A program made the position numbers and the translations under genes. This document shows, one piece after another, positions 21,131 through 32,384 of a stretch of DNA of 64,000 nucleotides; positions within the stretch are counted from its first letter, which is position 1; every line of letters begins with the position of its first letter. The DNA lies in contig CM057339.1 of assembly GCA_030015575.1 (NCBI GenBank), positions 772,102,809-772,166,808 on the forward strand, read 5' to 3'. A model generated the notes under the pieces. That model was given only the letters and a program-made list of their open reading frames with translations. It had not been told where the DNA came from and ran no database searches. The DNA comes from Agapanthus africanus. Taxonomy: Eukaryota; Streptophyta; Magnoliopsida; Asparagales; Amaryllidaceae.

Positions 21131-21372
21131 CTCGCATTTTAAGGGAGAATTAGCTGGTATCAGATGCTCAGCGAGAAAGTCAGCGATGGCCTAGCCTTTT
21201 ATTTCCTTGAAGGGTCAATATACTATCGAGAACTCCATCAAGAGAAGGGCCCATTTGGCAAGCTTTCCTATTAATATGGCTCTCGACATCAAATACTTGA
21301 GAGGATCCACCTTTGATATGAGATGGACTTCATGTGCCAGGGCATAATATCGAAGCTTCGTTATCGCAAAGA

Positions 21373-22728
21373 TCAGTGCCAGGCAATGCTTTTCGATAGG
21401 GGAGTAGTTGTTTTCTGCCCCAGGAGAACTCGACTCAAATAGTAGAGAGCTCTCTCCTTCCCCTTGTCATTCTCTTGTGTCCATAGCGCACCTAAAGATC
21501 CTTCAAGGGCTGTGGTGTACACGATGAGGTGTTTTACCTCGACTGGAGCGGTCAGTACCGGCGGGTTCTGCAGATATTGCTTGATTTTGTCCAGTGCGCT
21601 TTGGCATTTACGATCCCAAACGAACGGGGTCCCCTTCTTCATTAGATGGCTGTAGGGGCGGCATTTGCCAGAGAGGTTAACTATGAACTGTCGGATATAC
21701 GCGATCTTTCCTTGAAGAGACCGCAGTTGTTTGAGAGTTCTTGGCGCGGGAATTTCCATAATCTCCTTAATCTTTGATGGGTCTATTTCGATGCCTCGGT
21801 GTCGTATGATGAATCCTACGAATTTTCCTGAGGAAACTCCAAACGTGCATTTCAGAGGGTTCATCTTCAGGCTGTACTTCCGAAGGCGCTGGAACACTAT
21901 CTTCAGATGCTCCCAGTGCTCCTCGTACGATTTGCTTTTCACCATGAGGTTGTTAATATAACATTCAAAAATCTCATGGATGAGGTCATCAAAGATCTTT
22001 GTCATGGACCTCTGGTAGGTAGCGCCTGCGTTCTTCAAGCCGAAGGGCATCACCTCATAGCAAAATATGCCTAGCGGAGTCCGGAAGACGGTGTGCGTTT
22101 GGTCTTCAGGATGCATTTTTATTTGATTGTAGCCTGAAAATCCATCCATGAAGGAGAAAACCTCATGAGTGGATGTGTTATCGATCATCATCTCGGTAAC
22201 AAGTACTGGGAAGTCATCCTTCGGGCAAGCCTTGTTGAGATCCCGAAAATCTAAGCAGATACGTATTGTCCCATTTTTCTTCTTTACCGGAACGATATTA
22301 GCGATCCAATTAGGGTATTGAACTTCTTGGATGAAGCCGGAGTCAATTAGCTTCTTGACTTCGACATTGATACTCATCTCAAGCTCGAGCCGCATTCTTC
22401 TTAGCGCCTGTTTGATTGGCTTGACGTCCGGCGATATTGCCAGTTTATGCACAGCTATCTCTAGATCTAATCCCGGCATCTCGGAATAGTTCCATGCGAA
22501 ACAGTCTTTATACTGCATAAGCATGTCTTTTAACGTGGCCACATGTTTCTCAGACTGCAGCTCACTGACGAACGTTGGCCTTGGCTCGTCTGCCGCCCCC
22601 AAGTTGATTTTTCTCAGATTTTCTGCTGTGGTGTGTATCCCATCTTCCAGCTCTTTTAGCGCCGGTGGAAATTCTGAGATCACCTCATTCTCATCTTCAT
22701 TTGCGAAGCACTGGGAGAGATCGTCCAT
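21373..22728 (-). pseudogene. Tat-1 reverse transcriptase and first RNase H start, catalytic site lost
   Basis: A 451-codon minus-strand frame runs from an N-terminal linker (LRKINLGAADEPRPTFVS) through ALRRMRLELE, GTIRICLDFRDLNKACPKDD, SFMDGFSGYNQIKMHPED, TPLGIFCYEVMPFGLKNAGA and ECYINNLMVKS to GIEIDPSKIKEIMEIPAPRT and ALYYLSRVL. The box that should read Y-x-DD is YINN (21949-21960), so both catalytic aspartates are Asn. The open frame is therefore misleading: the enzyme could not copy RNA. The first RNase H is cut near LSKSIAWH. Confidence 0.93.
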
Positions 22729-22899
22729 ATTCTCATGCTCTCCCTCCTTTTAGAATGTTATCATATGGCATGTACGAGCTCGTTTCCAATCTCGATGCTG
22801 ATCTAGACTTTTCTTCGCAGTGTAGGTTGCTCTCGGCTCATGCTTTCATAGCGGGGCTACCCTCCAACTGTCGGATAGAGCAAACCTGTCTTGCTGATA

Positions 22900-23957
22900 C
22901 TGATCTTCAACCCAGTCTTTAAAGGTGAAGCAGTCTTCAAGAGGATGTCCCACACTTGGTAGTAGGAGCAATAATATGGGTGATGGACCTCGTTTATCTG
23001 TTCGGGATATCAAGACTCCAGAAGTGTCATTATTTGATGCTTCATGACAATGTTGAATATCTTCCTTGTCTTGTCTTGAGGGAAAGAGTATTCCCGAACC
23101 ATCTTCTTCATCAGCGATGAATTCCAGCGGACCTTTTCTCGATCGCGCGGCTTCTTAGATCTGCTTCGCTGTTTTTTAAAGCCATTCTCGTTCTTTACCT
23201 TGTTATTGCCTCTAAGTCGGGCTTTTCCCTTGCCATGAGAGTGCATAGCGGGCTGACGGTGAAATGCATCGTCATCCTCCATAGCCTGCTGAATGAGACG
23301 TTGCGTCCTGGCTTTCTCGTAAATGGACATTTCGCGGCTGTGGTCATCCCGAACCTTTTGACCCGCTTCCCTTATTAACTTGTTAATCTTCTCTTCAAAT
23401 GATAGGCTTGGTATTCTCACGACGGGATCTCACTCTGGTTCGACATCAACGCTATATGGAAATGCATTAGCTTCTCCACCGGAGTTATTTATAACATGGC
23501 AGCCATGGAACCGCTCCTTTTTCCTGGACCGAACGTATCCAAGGCCAGTCGTCTCCATCCTCCCGTTAGGCATCTTCCGCTGAGTCCCAGGAACATCCTA
23601 AATCTTGTTATAGAACTGGGCTTGTCGAGCAGTTTGTTTGAAGGGTATGCCTTAGCGTCTCAATAGCCTTTTTAGTCCCTCTGCATAGTATATGGGAAGA
23701 CAGATTGGTTGAAGTCTGTCGAGCGCAGGTTCGGCACTGTGCCATACTTCTTTCTCCACTTTGGTCTCCATGGATTGATAGAAAAGGATCGCCTTCTCAC
23801 CCCTTTGCTTAGGAGGGACGTAGAAGGTCTGCAGCTCTTGCACGCTGTACGTATCAAGTGCATCAAGTTCTTTGTAATGCTGCTGTGGAACCATGGTTAT
23901 TTGTAAACTCTGGTCAGCTCCAGCAAAGGTCTGCATTGATGGGCTAACGGAGAACAC
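22900..23957 (-). pseudogene. Tat-1 region between protease and RT: third zinc-knuckle-like module
   Basis: The minus strand continues the protease frame after stops: VPQQHYKELDALDTYSVQEL, LQTFYVPPKQRGEKAI, then SFEEKINKLIREAGQK, MSIYEKARTQRLIQQAMED and a basic stretch KKQRSRSKKPRDREK. It ends SFPQDKTRKIF with a frameshifted YYCSYY and GHPLEDCFTFKDWVEDQYQ. These repeat the wording of 26173-26385 and 25460-25669, so this is a duplicated gag-like module. Function is unknown beyond likely nucleic-acid binding. Confidence 0.6.
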
Positions 23958-24026
23958 TGTGTTGGCCTCGTCTTCAGAGTCACTGCCAAAAACTAGAATA
24001 GGAGTAGATGGTTCTGGCCTGTTACC

Positions 24027-25463
24027 TTAGGGTTGTCCCGAGTAGACCATCTCTTCGTCCTCCTCGGTTTCACTCCTAAAGATCGGGATAGTGGCGATGG
24101 ATTTTTGTTTATTCTCCGGTTTGCGACATCTTTCCATGTCTTCGAAGTCTGGTAAGAAGTACTTGGCGCCTTCAAATTTTTGGACTTCATTTACGGAGAA
24201 TGGGTTCAACTCCCCTGTAACTGTGTACTCGAGGCCATCCTTGAAATACTTCATACACTGATGTTGTGTAGAGGGGATGATGTTGTACTTATGTAACCAA
24301 GGCCTGCCGAGCAGAGCGTTGTAGCAAGTCTTGGCGTCAATAACATGGAGCTTGATGTCAGTGACGAGCAGCCCGAAGCGTAATGTCAGTATTACAGTCC
24401 CGAGCGTTTGTGATGATTGCGAGTCGAACCCGGAGATAGTAATTTTGTCCCGCGCAAGGTTCCGCACATTCATGCAAATCCCCTTCAACACTCTTACATT
24501 GAGAAAGTTGAAGGAGGACCCGTTGTCGACCAGGATCTTCCCTATCTTGATATCGTGACAATATCCGGTTACATACAGCGGACGGTTGTGCTCACACATT
24601 TCGAGAAGGAGGTCTTCATCGCTGAAGGAGATGTCAGCCGTGTGGACTTCTTCCAGCTCGTTTTTCAACTTTTCATCCGCCAGGAAGGCTTGAAACTGGT
24701 CGGGCTCTTGTAACGCCTTGAACAAGGAATCTCGTACCTCTTTAGACAGGAGAAGGGCATCCAAAATACTCAATTGTGAGGGTATCTTCCTCAGATATGC
24801 TAGGACATTGTAATCCACCTTGTTCTTCTTGGGCGGATCCTTGGTTGTGAGCTCTTCGATGACTATATCATCTATGGTAATCTCCTCAGGGACTTTAACC
24901 TTCCCACTTTTGTCCGAACCTTTGTTTGAGGGTCCAAGGTTCTTTTCAGGCAACGTACGGTTACACAGCTGAATATTCTCACAGTTCCTCATCTCTTCTT
25001 CTTTTCCAGGGGTAGATTCCTTGAAGAGAGGGCTGGGGGCCATTTCCTCATCCGAATTGCTCCTGAAGGTAAGAACTTGAGACTTCCCTTTTGTTGGGAT
25101 GGCATCAACCATATGACAATTACTGGCTGTTCCCTTATGCTCATCTGTCGTGCTTCTCTGCTCCCAACGGGCTTTGCGCTTCATTCGCTTGAATTGTTGT
25201 TGATGGGCAACACATCCCTGCCACCACTTCTTGAAGGCATTGCACTCTTCGGTAGGGTGTGTGACCTTTCGATGGTATAAGCAGTAGTTCGGATGTACAT
25301 CCGGTTCGTCGGGGCACGTACTCCCAGAAGTATTTTCTTTGAAAGGTGGTAGCTTCATTCCCATTGATAGAGCTTTGGCGAACTGCTTCCTTATTTTGAT
25401 TCTACTCTTGCTGGTGACAAGGGCACTTTGATCCGGTTGAGGTACTTTATGGCTTCTCATCAC
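24027..25463 (-). pseudogene. Tat-1 aspartic protease with zinc-knuckle-like motif
   Basis: This is a 478-codon minus-strand frame. Its N-terminal part has YCLYHRKVTHPTEECNAFKK, a CxxH...H...C knuckle of the Tat type. A charged linker follows (PEEITIDDIVIEELTTK). The retropepsin core reads KILVDNGSSFNFLNV (DNGSS at 24513-24527), then KLHVIDAKTCYNALLGRPWL with the flap-to-core ALLGRPWLH. DNGSS in place of DTGSS is usual for this lineage. The enzyme would process the polyprotein. It overlaps the preceding frame by four bases, a frameshift. Confidence 0.88.
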
Positions 25464-25669
25464 GAAGCTTCATCAGCATAACGTCGACACTTAGCCTTTT
25501 CGTAAATGGCCCCTTCACGTTCTCGATCAGCTTTTCTCTTTTGAAGAGCTTCGTTCAGCAGCTTGTCGATGAGGTCATCTGACGATTCCATAGATTTTGG
25601 TTCTGGATCTGCCCCCGGTTTCTTTACGTCAGGAGCCTCTTTGCCATTTATCGATGAGTGAGAGATCAT
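25460..25669 (-). pseudogene. Tat-1 helical basic linker
   Basis: The minus-strand frame reads DDLIDKLLNEALQKRKADRE then GAIYEKAKCRRYADEAS, a charged helix. It is in a different frame from both neighbours, showing two frameshifts. It parallels INKLIREAGQ and IYEKARTQRLIQQ near 23300-23400. Confidence 0.6.
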
Positions 25670-25680
25670 GTGGACACTCG

Positions 25681-27561
25681 CTACATAATCTTCGGGTCTT
25701 CCAAAGAATCGTCACCTTCATCAATGTCACTGTTTCCGTTCTCAAGAACATTCTTGAAAAACTCTTGCAGTGTGACGGGGGTCCGTGCCTCTTGGTTGTA
25801 TTCCTCCAGTGCATCGATGTATTCCTGCAAACCCATATGATTGTCGTCGAGCTGGACGGGCTTCTTGGCCTTCTTCTTTTTCTTTGAAGACTCCGGAAGC
25901 TTGGCCTGGAAGTTTTGTCCATCGTCACCAACTTTTGGCGTTGGGCGCGGTTTCAGCATTCCCTCAATAATTTCAGGCTCCAGCAGGCTTTTCCACCTAA
26001 TCGCCGGACATGCTTGAAGATCCTTCAGCATTCTTTTAGTTTTGGCCGAAAGGAGAACTTCCCATGGAGCTTCCTCTACAAATGAGCATGATGCCCTCGG
26101 CGTATCCACCTTTTTAGGAGGGTGCTACTGTGGCGGGTTTACCTTCCAGCTTTCGGACAGCGCGAACTTGCCCTATTGGTACTGGTCTTCAACCCAGTTT
26201 TTGAAGACGTAGTAAACTTCGATTGGGTGGCCCACTATTCGGTGGTAAGGGCAGTAATTGGGATTGTTGACGTCGTCCGATTGCAGCGGGCGTCTCGGAT
26301 CCGGCAGAGTGATAAGTCTGTTGCACACTGTCAGCTCGAATAATCTCCTCGTTTTATCCCGAGGAAATAAGTAAGGACGTCTCAACTTCTCTTTGAGGGC
26401 TCGCAGTTTATTGTTTTAGCGAGCCACTAGTTTCGGGTCACTCGATTGATGTTGAGTATTGGCGACGAAGATCGCTTTCCCTTTCCACTTTTCATTCCGG
26501 AGATCTGTTTTTGAAGTGGACGGTCTTTGGCCCATCTGGTCCATTTGGGCCAGCTTGTCAGTCAAGGCCTGGAAGGTTGTCAGCTTGAAGAACATCATAA
26601 ATTGGGATATAGTTTCCTGAGAGTCGAGGGTCCCGATGAACATACCCACGGCAGGAGCTTCTTCTATGCGTTGTTCGCATTTCGACCATAGGTCCCGCCA
26701 CCAAATTGCGTACTGAACCCAGGTTTCTCCCGGCTTCACCTTGGCATTTATTAATGCCGTGATCGAGGTGCGCTCGCTAGCGCTTGCGAACCGTTGCGTA
26801 AACAGTAGCTCCATTTCTGTAAATGTTTTAATGGAATCATTCGGAAGCTTCGAATACCATTCAAATGCTGTCTCCGCCAAGCTGCCGACAAATTGGCGAA
26901 GCAATAGTTTGTCACCGCCCACAGTATTACCGCATAAAGCTCTGAATTGAGCAACGTGCTGATGCGGATTGCCAGTCCCCTTGTACACATGGAATTTGGG
27001 GATCGTATATCCTGGCGGGTACTTAATTTGGTCGTACCAGCCTGGATAAGGTCGCCCAATTCTGACGACTTGGCCTGCCGCTTTGTTCACTTGATGAGCT
27101 CGTATTTGTTGAGCTATTTAGTCATCAAGGGTAGCTTTGGAGATCGTCTCCTCCCTGGCTACTGATAAGACCGGAGGCGGGTTTGATGTCTCCCTTCTGC
27201 CGTCTTCAATGATTATTGGAGGGTCTTCGGCTGGAGGATCCGGCTGGATCATCATCCCCACCATGTCTTGGAACAGAAGCGCCATTTGTTTTATATTAGC
27301 CTCTTTTTCTGCGGCCTCTTTGTGTTTCTTTTCAAGCACCCTCCGTAGGAATTCGGTGTCGGTCTCCTGCTCCTGGCGTTGCTCCGACGATGCTTTCGGG
27401 CTTTCTTTCTGCCCGGTGAGTGCGGCCATCCTTGTCAACATCTCCTGAAGCTTTTGTTGTTGCTCCTGAGCTTTCGTCACAGACCATGTAAGTGGTCGAT
27501 GACTGATGGAAGCACGACTATTCTCTTTTCCGGATGCCATGTAAACGGTATGCACAACCAT
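25681..27561 (-). pseudogene. Tat-1 gag core, first zinc knuckle and acidic linker
   Basis: Gag packages element RNA in cytoplasmic particles. One minus-strand frame carries, in order: a helical region with QEMLTRMAALTGQKESP, then TEFLRRVLEKKHKEAAEKEA; the gag core PGYTIPKFHVYKGTGNPHQH, FVGSLAETAFEWYSKLP and IKTFTEMELLFTQRFAS; the knuckle NYCPYHRIVGHPIEVYYVFK (one Cys position is Tyr); and a linker GLQEYIDALEEYNQEARTPV. In-frame stops lie at 27118, 26416, 26173 and about 26122. Tat-2 has Tyr where the 27118 stop sits, so that stop is a single-base change. Confidence 0.9.
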
Positions 27562-27851
27562 GCCCCCTGACTTAGGGCGTTTGGATCCACTGCCTTTGAT
27601 ATTGTCGCCAGTGGTGGGAGATTCTCAGGCATTCTCTTTTTATGGGAGGTCGAGATTTAGGGGGCCGTTGTAACAGGCGCCCACATAGATGATACCTTCT
27701 GTGGTAGGACGGAGGGATGGTCCTCATCTTACCGAGCCTTCGTCTTCTTCAGCCGGCGAGAATAATCTTTATCAATCACAGAGTCTTGGACTCTCCACCA
27801 GACTATGTGGATCTTGGAGGACAACCCCTGAGGAGGATGTTCCGGTTTCAC

Positions 27852-28733
27852 CTATGTTGTGTTTTCAACAGGCGGAGTAGACTTCTTCAGTATGGCCGTT
27901 GGAGAGCTCTTGCGCACCCTCCTGAGCAGCTCGAAGCTGTTCCCAGTTAGAACATCAGCGTCAATTTCCACCATTGGAGCTGGTGGAGTAAGTCCAGAAG
28001 GAGAGTTACCCCCAGCTTTTCTCACTCGGTGCCAGTGGCGACGTCGATCATGTCTTGCAGATGGGATCACCTTAGTTGTAGAAGCAACCTTGTCATGCCC
28101 CTTACTTTGATGAAAGGCCGTTGTTGGTGCCAACCTGTCGAAGACTGGCGTCCGTTGAGAGGGAACGTCAAACCTGTCGAAGACTGACTTTCGAATAGGG
28201 GAAGCACTTGTAACGACCTCTCCCGTAGTAGGAGTTGGAACGGCCTGTCTTGCAAAGACCGATCCCTTAGCTGGAGAAGCCCCTTTGATGACTTCGTCTG
28301 TCGTAACAGGAATGGCTATCCACTTTGGGATAACCCCTTCAGGTATTGCGGGCCTCTTTGTAGGCCCACTGGAGCTTTGGCCCAGTCTGTTAAAGACTGA
28401 GGCGTTGGAATTGGACGACCCGTTGAGAGGGGCCGTGGTAGTTGTAAACCGAACGAAGATAGACTTTTTAAGGGCCTCCAGTGACGGCATTGAGGCATTG
28501 AAGTTTATTGGCGGGAGCATAGTCCCGAAGAACAGTCCAGTGGTGGCCTGAGTCACCTGTTCCACTGGAATTACGAAGATGGAGGCCGCCTGGGGCCCAT
28601 AAGTCACTCCTCCAGCAGGGACGAAGTGGTAGTTGATGTTGCAATTGGTGCAGTTGGAAGCCATCAATGTCATCTTCTCTTCTGCATGGAGCAAGACACT
28701 AAATCTTAGCACCTCGAATCCAGGGGCAACCAT
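27852..28733 (-). pseudogene. Tat-1 gag N-terminal region with SVFDRL-type repeats
   Basis: I chose the ATG at 28733 (MVAPGFEVLRFSVLL) because Tat-2 shares it (MVALGFEILK). ATGs further up lie in the primer site region. Features are GLFFGTMLPPINFNASM and a series of basic/hydrophobic repeats: KSIFVRF, ASVFNRLG, GSVFARQ, KSVFDRFD, TPVFDRLAP, then HDRRRHWHRVRKAGGNSP. Repeated SVFxRL motifs are a habit of Tat gags. The reading ends at a stop at 27852 and the frame differs from the gag core, so a frameshift separates them. Confidence 0.75.
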
Positions 28734-28793
28734 ATTAAACCGCGATTCGTTCGCGAACATGACACACGAAGTGTGGAGTGGAAAGAGGAAAAG

Positions 28794-28811
28794 GTCCCAC
28801 TGGGCGTGCCA
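28794..28811 (-). other. Tat-1 primer binding site
   Basis: The minus strand reads TGGCACGCCCAGTGGGAC, five bases after the LTR end. TGG pairs with a tRNA CCA end. I cannot name the tRNA with confidence. Tat-2 has TGGCATGCCCGGTGGAAC in the same place (47085-47102). Confidence 0.8.
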
Positions 28812-28816
28812 GAATC

Positions 28817-31448
28817 TGTTTACCGCCGAAAATCGGGAAGACAAACGTCTTGCCTGAATTTGGGGGCAGATACTATTTGGATTTATCCTTCCACCTCTCC
28901 GAAGATGCCAAATTGATTTGTGGCACCGGGTATCGAAGGTTTCGACGGATGCGGCCGTTGTAGCAGATTTCGTCAGATTCCCCTTTGTTGTGAGGGGTTT
29001 TTGATTGTGGGGACGCTCTTCCCTGGAGGCGCAAGCCCCTACCGTTAATTATGTTACCGCGTAGAGATAACCACTTTCTCCTGCTCTAGATGTTCACTTC
29101 GTGTCGTGTGTGTTTATTTTATTTTTGGTTGCCCGTGGATTGTATACGGAGACTAATTTGTGTTGTCGCCCATAGGGCGTGGATTAGTCCATATCCGTAT
29201 TTTCTTAGATTTGGATTTGGTTTGATTTAAGGATCGTTAATCTTGTTTTGGGATTAAGATCAACTTAAATGTTTATTAAGGACACATTAGTTTAATTTTA
29301 GACTAAGATCTACTCAACAGGGTTTTGGATCATTCAGATCCAACAAAAGAGCATTTGGGCTCTATTGCTTTAGTTTAAGGTTGTTACAGTCCATAGATCA
29401 CCATTTTTGGTATGAGGGTTTAGTTTAAGGACGTTGCAGTCCGGAGCTAGTTTAAGGACGTTGCAGTCCATAGCTAGTTTTGGGACATTACATTACATTG
29501 GGGTATGCTCATGGGTTTGGGAGAGCATCCAAGAGCTGTTGGTTGTCGGGACCCTCCATCTCTGACATCGTTGAAGAATTACAACGACATGTATCACAGG
29601 TGTAGAGAGATGTACCATTGAACCGAACTCCAGATCAAAGGGAAAGATCATGGTGTAACGAACATCATTTTAGATGCCATGTGTCAAGAAATCATTGGTC
29701 ATCTTTGGAACTAAGGTCGATTTGGGGAGACCTGAGTATAGGGGGCTCGGTTGATTGATGGTCAAAAGGTTTTGGCCTCGGGAGACTTGGCTAATTTGGG
29801 CTAAGGTTGGCCTCTCACGGTGTTAAACACTGATATTTGCTTGGCGCTCACGTTCTCCCACGTGAGGCTCTAAAGCAATATTAAACACTGCAATTTGGAG
29901 CGCTCACGTGTGGCACGTGAAGCACCCGAAAGTTGGTGTGGTATCCTTGGGTTCAAATCCCCGTCTATACATATAAGTGTTAAACACTTAAATCTTGTAG
30001 CCATCAGTGTGGACACGTGAAGCGCCCCCGAGTTAGGTACTGCCTCCATTGGATTTATCCTCCTATTCTTTTCTAAGTGCTAAGCACTATTGGGGGTCAC
30101 GTGGGATCACGTGAAGCGCCCCGAAATAGGAATTGTCTTAGAGTTTGTTGCATTTTTCTTTTATAAGTGCTAAGCACTTGTCTTAAGGGGTCACGTGGGA
30201 ACACATGAGTCGATCTCAGTTGTTTTTTATGCAGGGTTAAACCTTAGTTTTGTCAGAGGAATTAAATTCCTATATCTTTTGGAATAATTAAATTCTTCAA
30301 ACTTAGTTCTTTCCTTTAAGTTTTAGGACTGCATGACAGAATCTCCCCGATGAGAATTAAATTCTCAACTTGTGGGGAGATCTGCTTCTGCATACCTCGA
30401 CCAGAGGAAGAACTAAGTTCTATTTTTTGGAAGAGTTAAACTCTTGTAAGAGGAGATAAAATGATCTCTTGGTCTTCTTTTTTTTTTACCTAGGGTTTCT
30501 TTTCTTCAAAGAGAACTCTTCTTCTTCTTCTTCTTCTTGTTTTTCAAATCTTATGGGGGTCTCCTCTTTTTCTCCTTTCAGTCTCGGGTCCTTTATATAA
30601 TAGAGGCAAGTTTGTTGATTTAGTTAAGGAAATCTCTCATTGAGAGATTTTTTGATTGATTCGGGGATTTTATCCACCGTTGGATTTTTAATCCAGGGAC
30701 TTCTGTTTTACAGAAGATATTTTTCTTGTTTTTAACTATATTGGGAAAATATTTTCCCCTACATAGCTTATTCTGTAGCTTGGTGATTTTTAATCACCAT
30801 TGGATCTTTAATCCAACGGTGCTCTGTTTTACAGAGCGTAATCTTTCTTATTTAGAAAAATCGGGGAAATATTTTCCCATACAGAGTTTATTCTGTAGCT
30901 TAGTGATTTTTAATCACCATTGGATCTTTAATCCAACGGTGATCTGTTTTACAGAGCATAATCTTTCTTGTTTAGAAATATCTAAGGAAATATTTTCCAA
31001 ATAGGGTTTTGATCCCTCTTATTTAGAATTTAATTCTATCGGCTCAGAAGGCATCAGGAACCTCACGTGTAGCACATGACCCCCATGGCATTAAACTGGT
31101 TTGCTTATATGCAGCAGTCCCAGAGAAAAGCATCACGTGTTAGCACGTGAGCTAATGTTTAGGAATGTCACGTGTGGCATGTGACCCCCACGAAGTTAAG
31201 CTCAACAAAGAGCATCACGTGCTGACACGTGAGCTTCTTTGGCCTGTTATTTTTTTTAGGAAGGCGCCTACATACTTTGTATATATATGCTCACGTGCCT
31301 GCGTGTGAGGCTCAATTTCAGCCTTATTTGTTAAGCGCAATGCCTATAACCTTTGCTCCAAGGCGCATCACGTGTGGGCACGTGATACTCCATTTAGGGA
31401 ATTGCTCCCATCACTTTTTATTTATTATTTATTTTTTATAAGGGAACA
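28817..31448 (-). repeat. Tat-1 5' LTR, 2632 bp
   Basis: It spans the same TGTTTACCGCC to AAGGGAACA limits as the left LTR and shares its hairpin chains, CACGTG pairs and TATA box (30591-30600). It is followed by the second GAACT at 31449-31453. Scattered substitutions against the left LTR show the insertion is not recent. Confidence 0.93.
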
Positions 31449-31453
31449 GAACT

Positions 31454-32366
31454 CTTCCAACATACTGCCCCTCCATTTAGGGTAAATACAAACCCTGAGA
31501 TGGACTTACTATCATCCTTGTCGCTCTGGAAGATGGAGTCGGTAAAGCCCTCCATTTGGAGATATCTATTACCATACACCAAGAACATTTCTTTAGTTCT
31601 TCTCAAGTACTTCAGAATGTTCTTCACAGCAGTCCAGTGTTTCTCCCCTGGATTGGATTGATACCTGCTTACTGCACTTAGTGCATAAGCTACATCTGAG
31701 CGAGTACACAACATCACATACATTATAGATCCTACCGCCGAAGCGTAGGGTATAATGCTCATGCACGCCCTCTCCTCATCAGTCTTTGGAGATGGTGATC
31801 CCGTGACAAGCGGGTAAATTACCTCGCTTAGAATCATCCATACTAAAGCTCTTTAGTATGGTGTCAATGTATCTCGATTGGGACAATCCCAATAATTTCT
31901 TAAATCTATCTCTATAGATCTTAATCCCCAGAATGTATGAGGCATCATCCAGGTCTTTCATGGAGAACCTCTGCGATAAGAATAGATTGACCGATTGTAG
32001 CATAGGAATATCATTTCCTATCAAGAGAATGTCGTCCACGTATAATATGCGGAATGTAACAGTAGTCTCTACAATCCATTTATAAATACATAGTTCATCT
32101 ACATTTTTTATAAAACCAAACTCTTTGATTGTATCATCAAAGCAGATATTCCAACCCCGTGATGCCTGCTTTAATTCATAGATGGATTTAAGCAACCTGC
32201 ATGTTTTTCCGCTGCTCCCACTATCAATGAAGCCTTCTGGCTGATCCATAAAAACACATTCTTCTAAATCACCATTTAGAAATGTCATTTTAACATTTAT
32301 CTGCCAGATCTCATAGTCATAGTGAGCAGATATAGCAAGCAGGATCCGAATGGATTTGAGCATCGC
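31454..32366 (-). pseudogene. Angela-2 RT C-terminal part and RNase H N-terminal part
   Basis: The minus strand reads AMLKSIRILLAISAHYDYEI, WQINVKMTFLNGDLEECVF, SIYELKQASRGWN and an intact YVDD in LYVDDILLIGND, then LSQSRYIDTILKSFSM. A frameshift near 31810 moves to CTRSDVAYALSAVSRYQ, VYGNRYLQMEGFTDSIFQSD and GAVCWKSS, where Tat-1 cuts the RNase H. The RT active site is the only intact copia one in the window. Confidence 0.92.
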
Positions 32367-32384
32367 GACTGGTGAAAAGGTTTC
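32367..32384. repeat. Left target duplication of RTE-1
   Basis: GACTGGTGAAAAGGTTTC here is identical to 33493-33510 on the other side of the LINE. It encodes part of the copia ETFSPV block on the minus strand. Confidence 0.93.

Larger units (their letters stand above)
6322..31448 (-). mobile_element. Tat-1: complete Ty3/gypsy (Tat lineage) retrotransposon, 25.1 kb
   Basis: Two closely similar LTRs (6322-8944 and 28817-31448) in the same orientation bound the element, which is flanked by 5-bp duplications GAACT. On the minus strand come primer site, gag, protease, RT, an extra RNase H and integrase. On the plus strand lies a separate multi-exon gene. The second, archaeal-type RNase H after RT is a known mark of the Tat lineage, and antisense extra ORFs are known in Tat elements. 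A 2.2-kb copia solo LTR inside adds to its length. All coding regions are degenerate. Confidence 0.92.

Noticed and set aside
21373..22728. An active Tat-1 reverse transcriptase
   Set aside because: The catalytic pair is Asn-Asn and downstream pol is full of stops and frameshifts.
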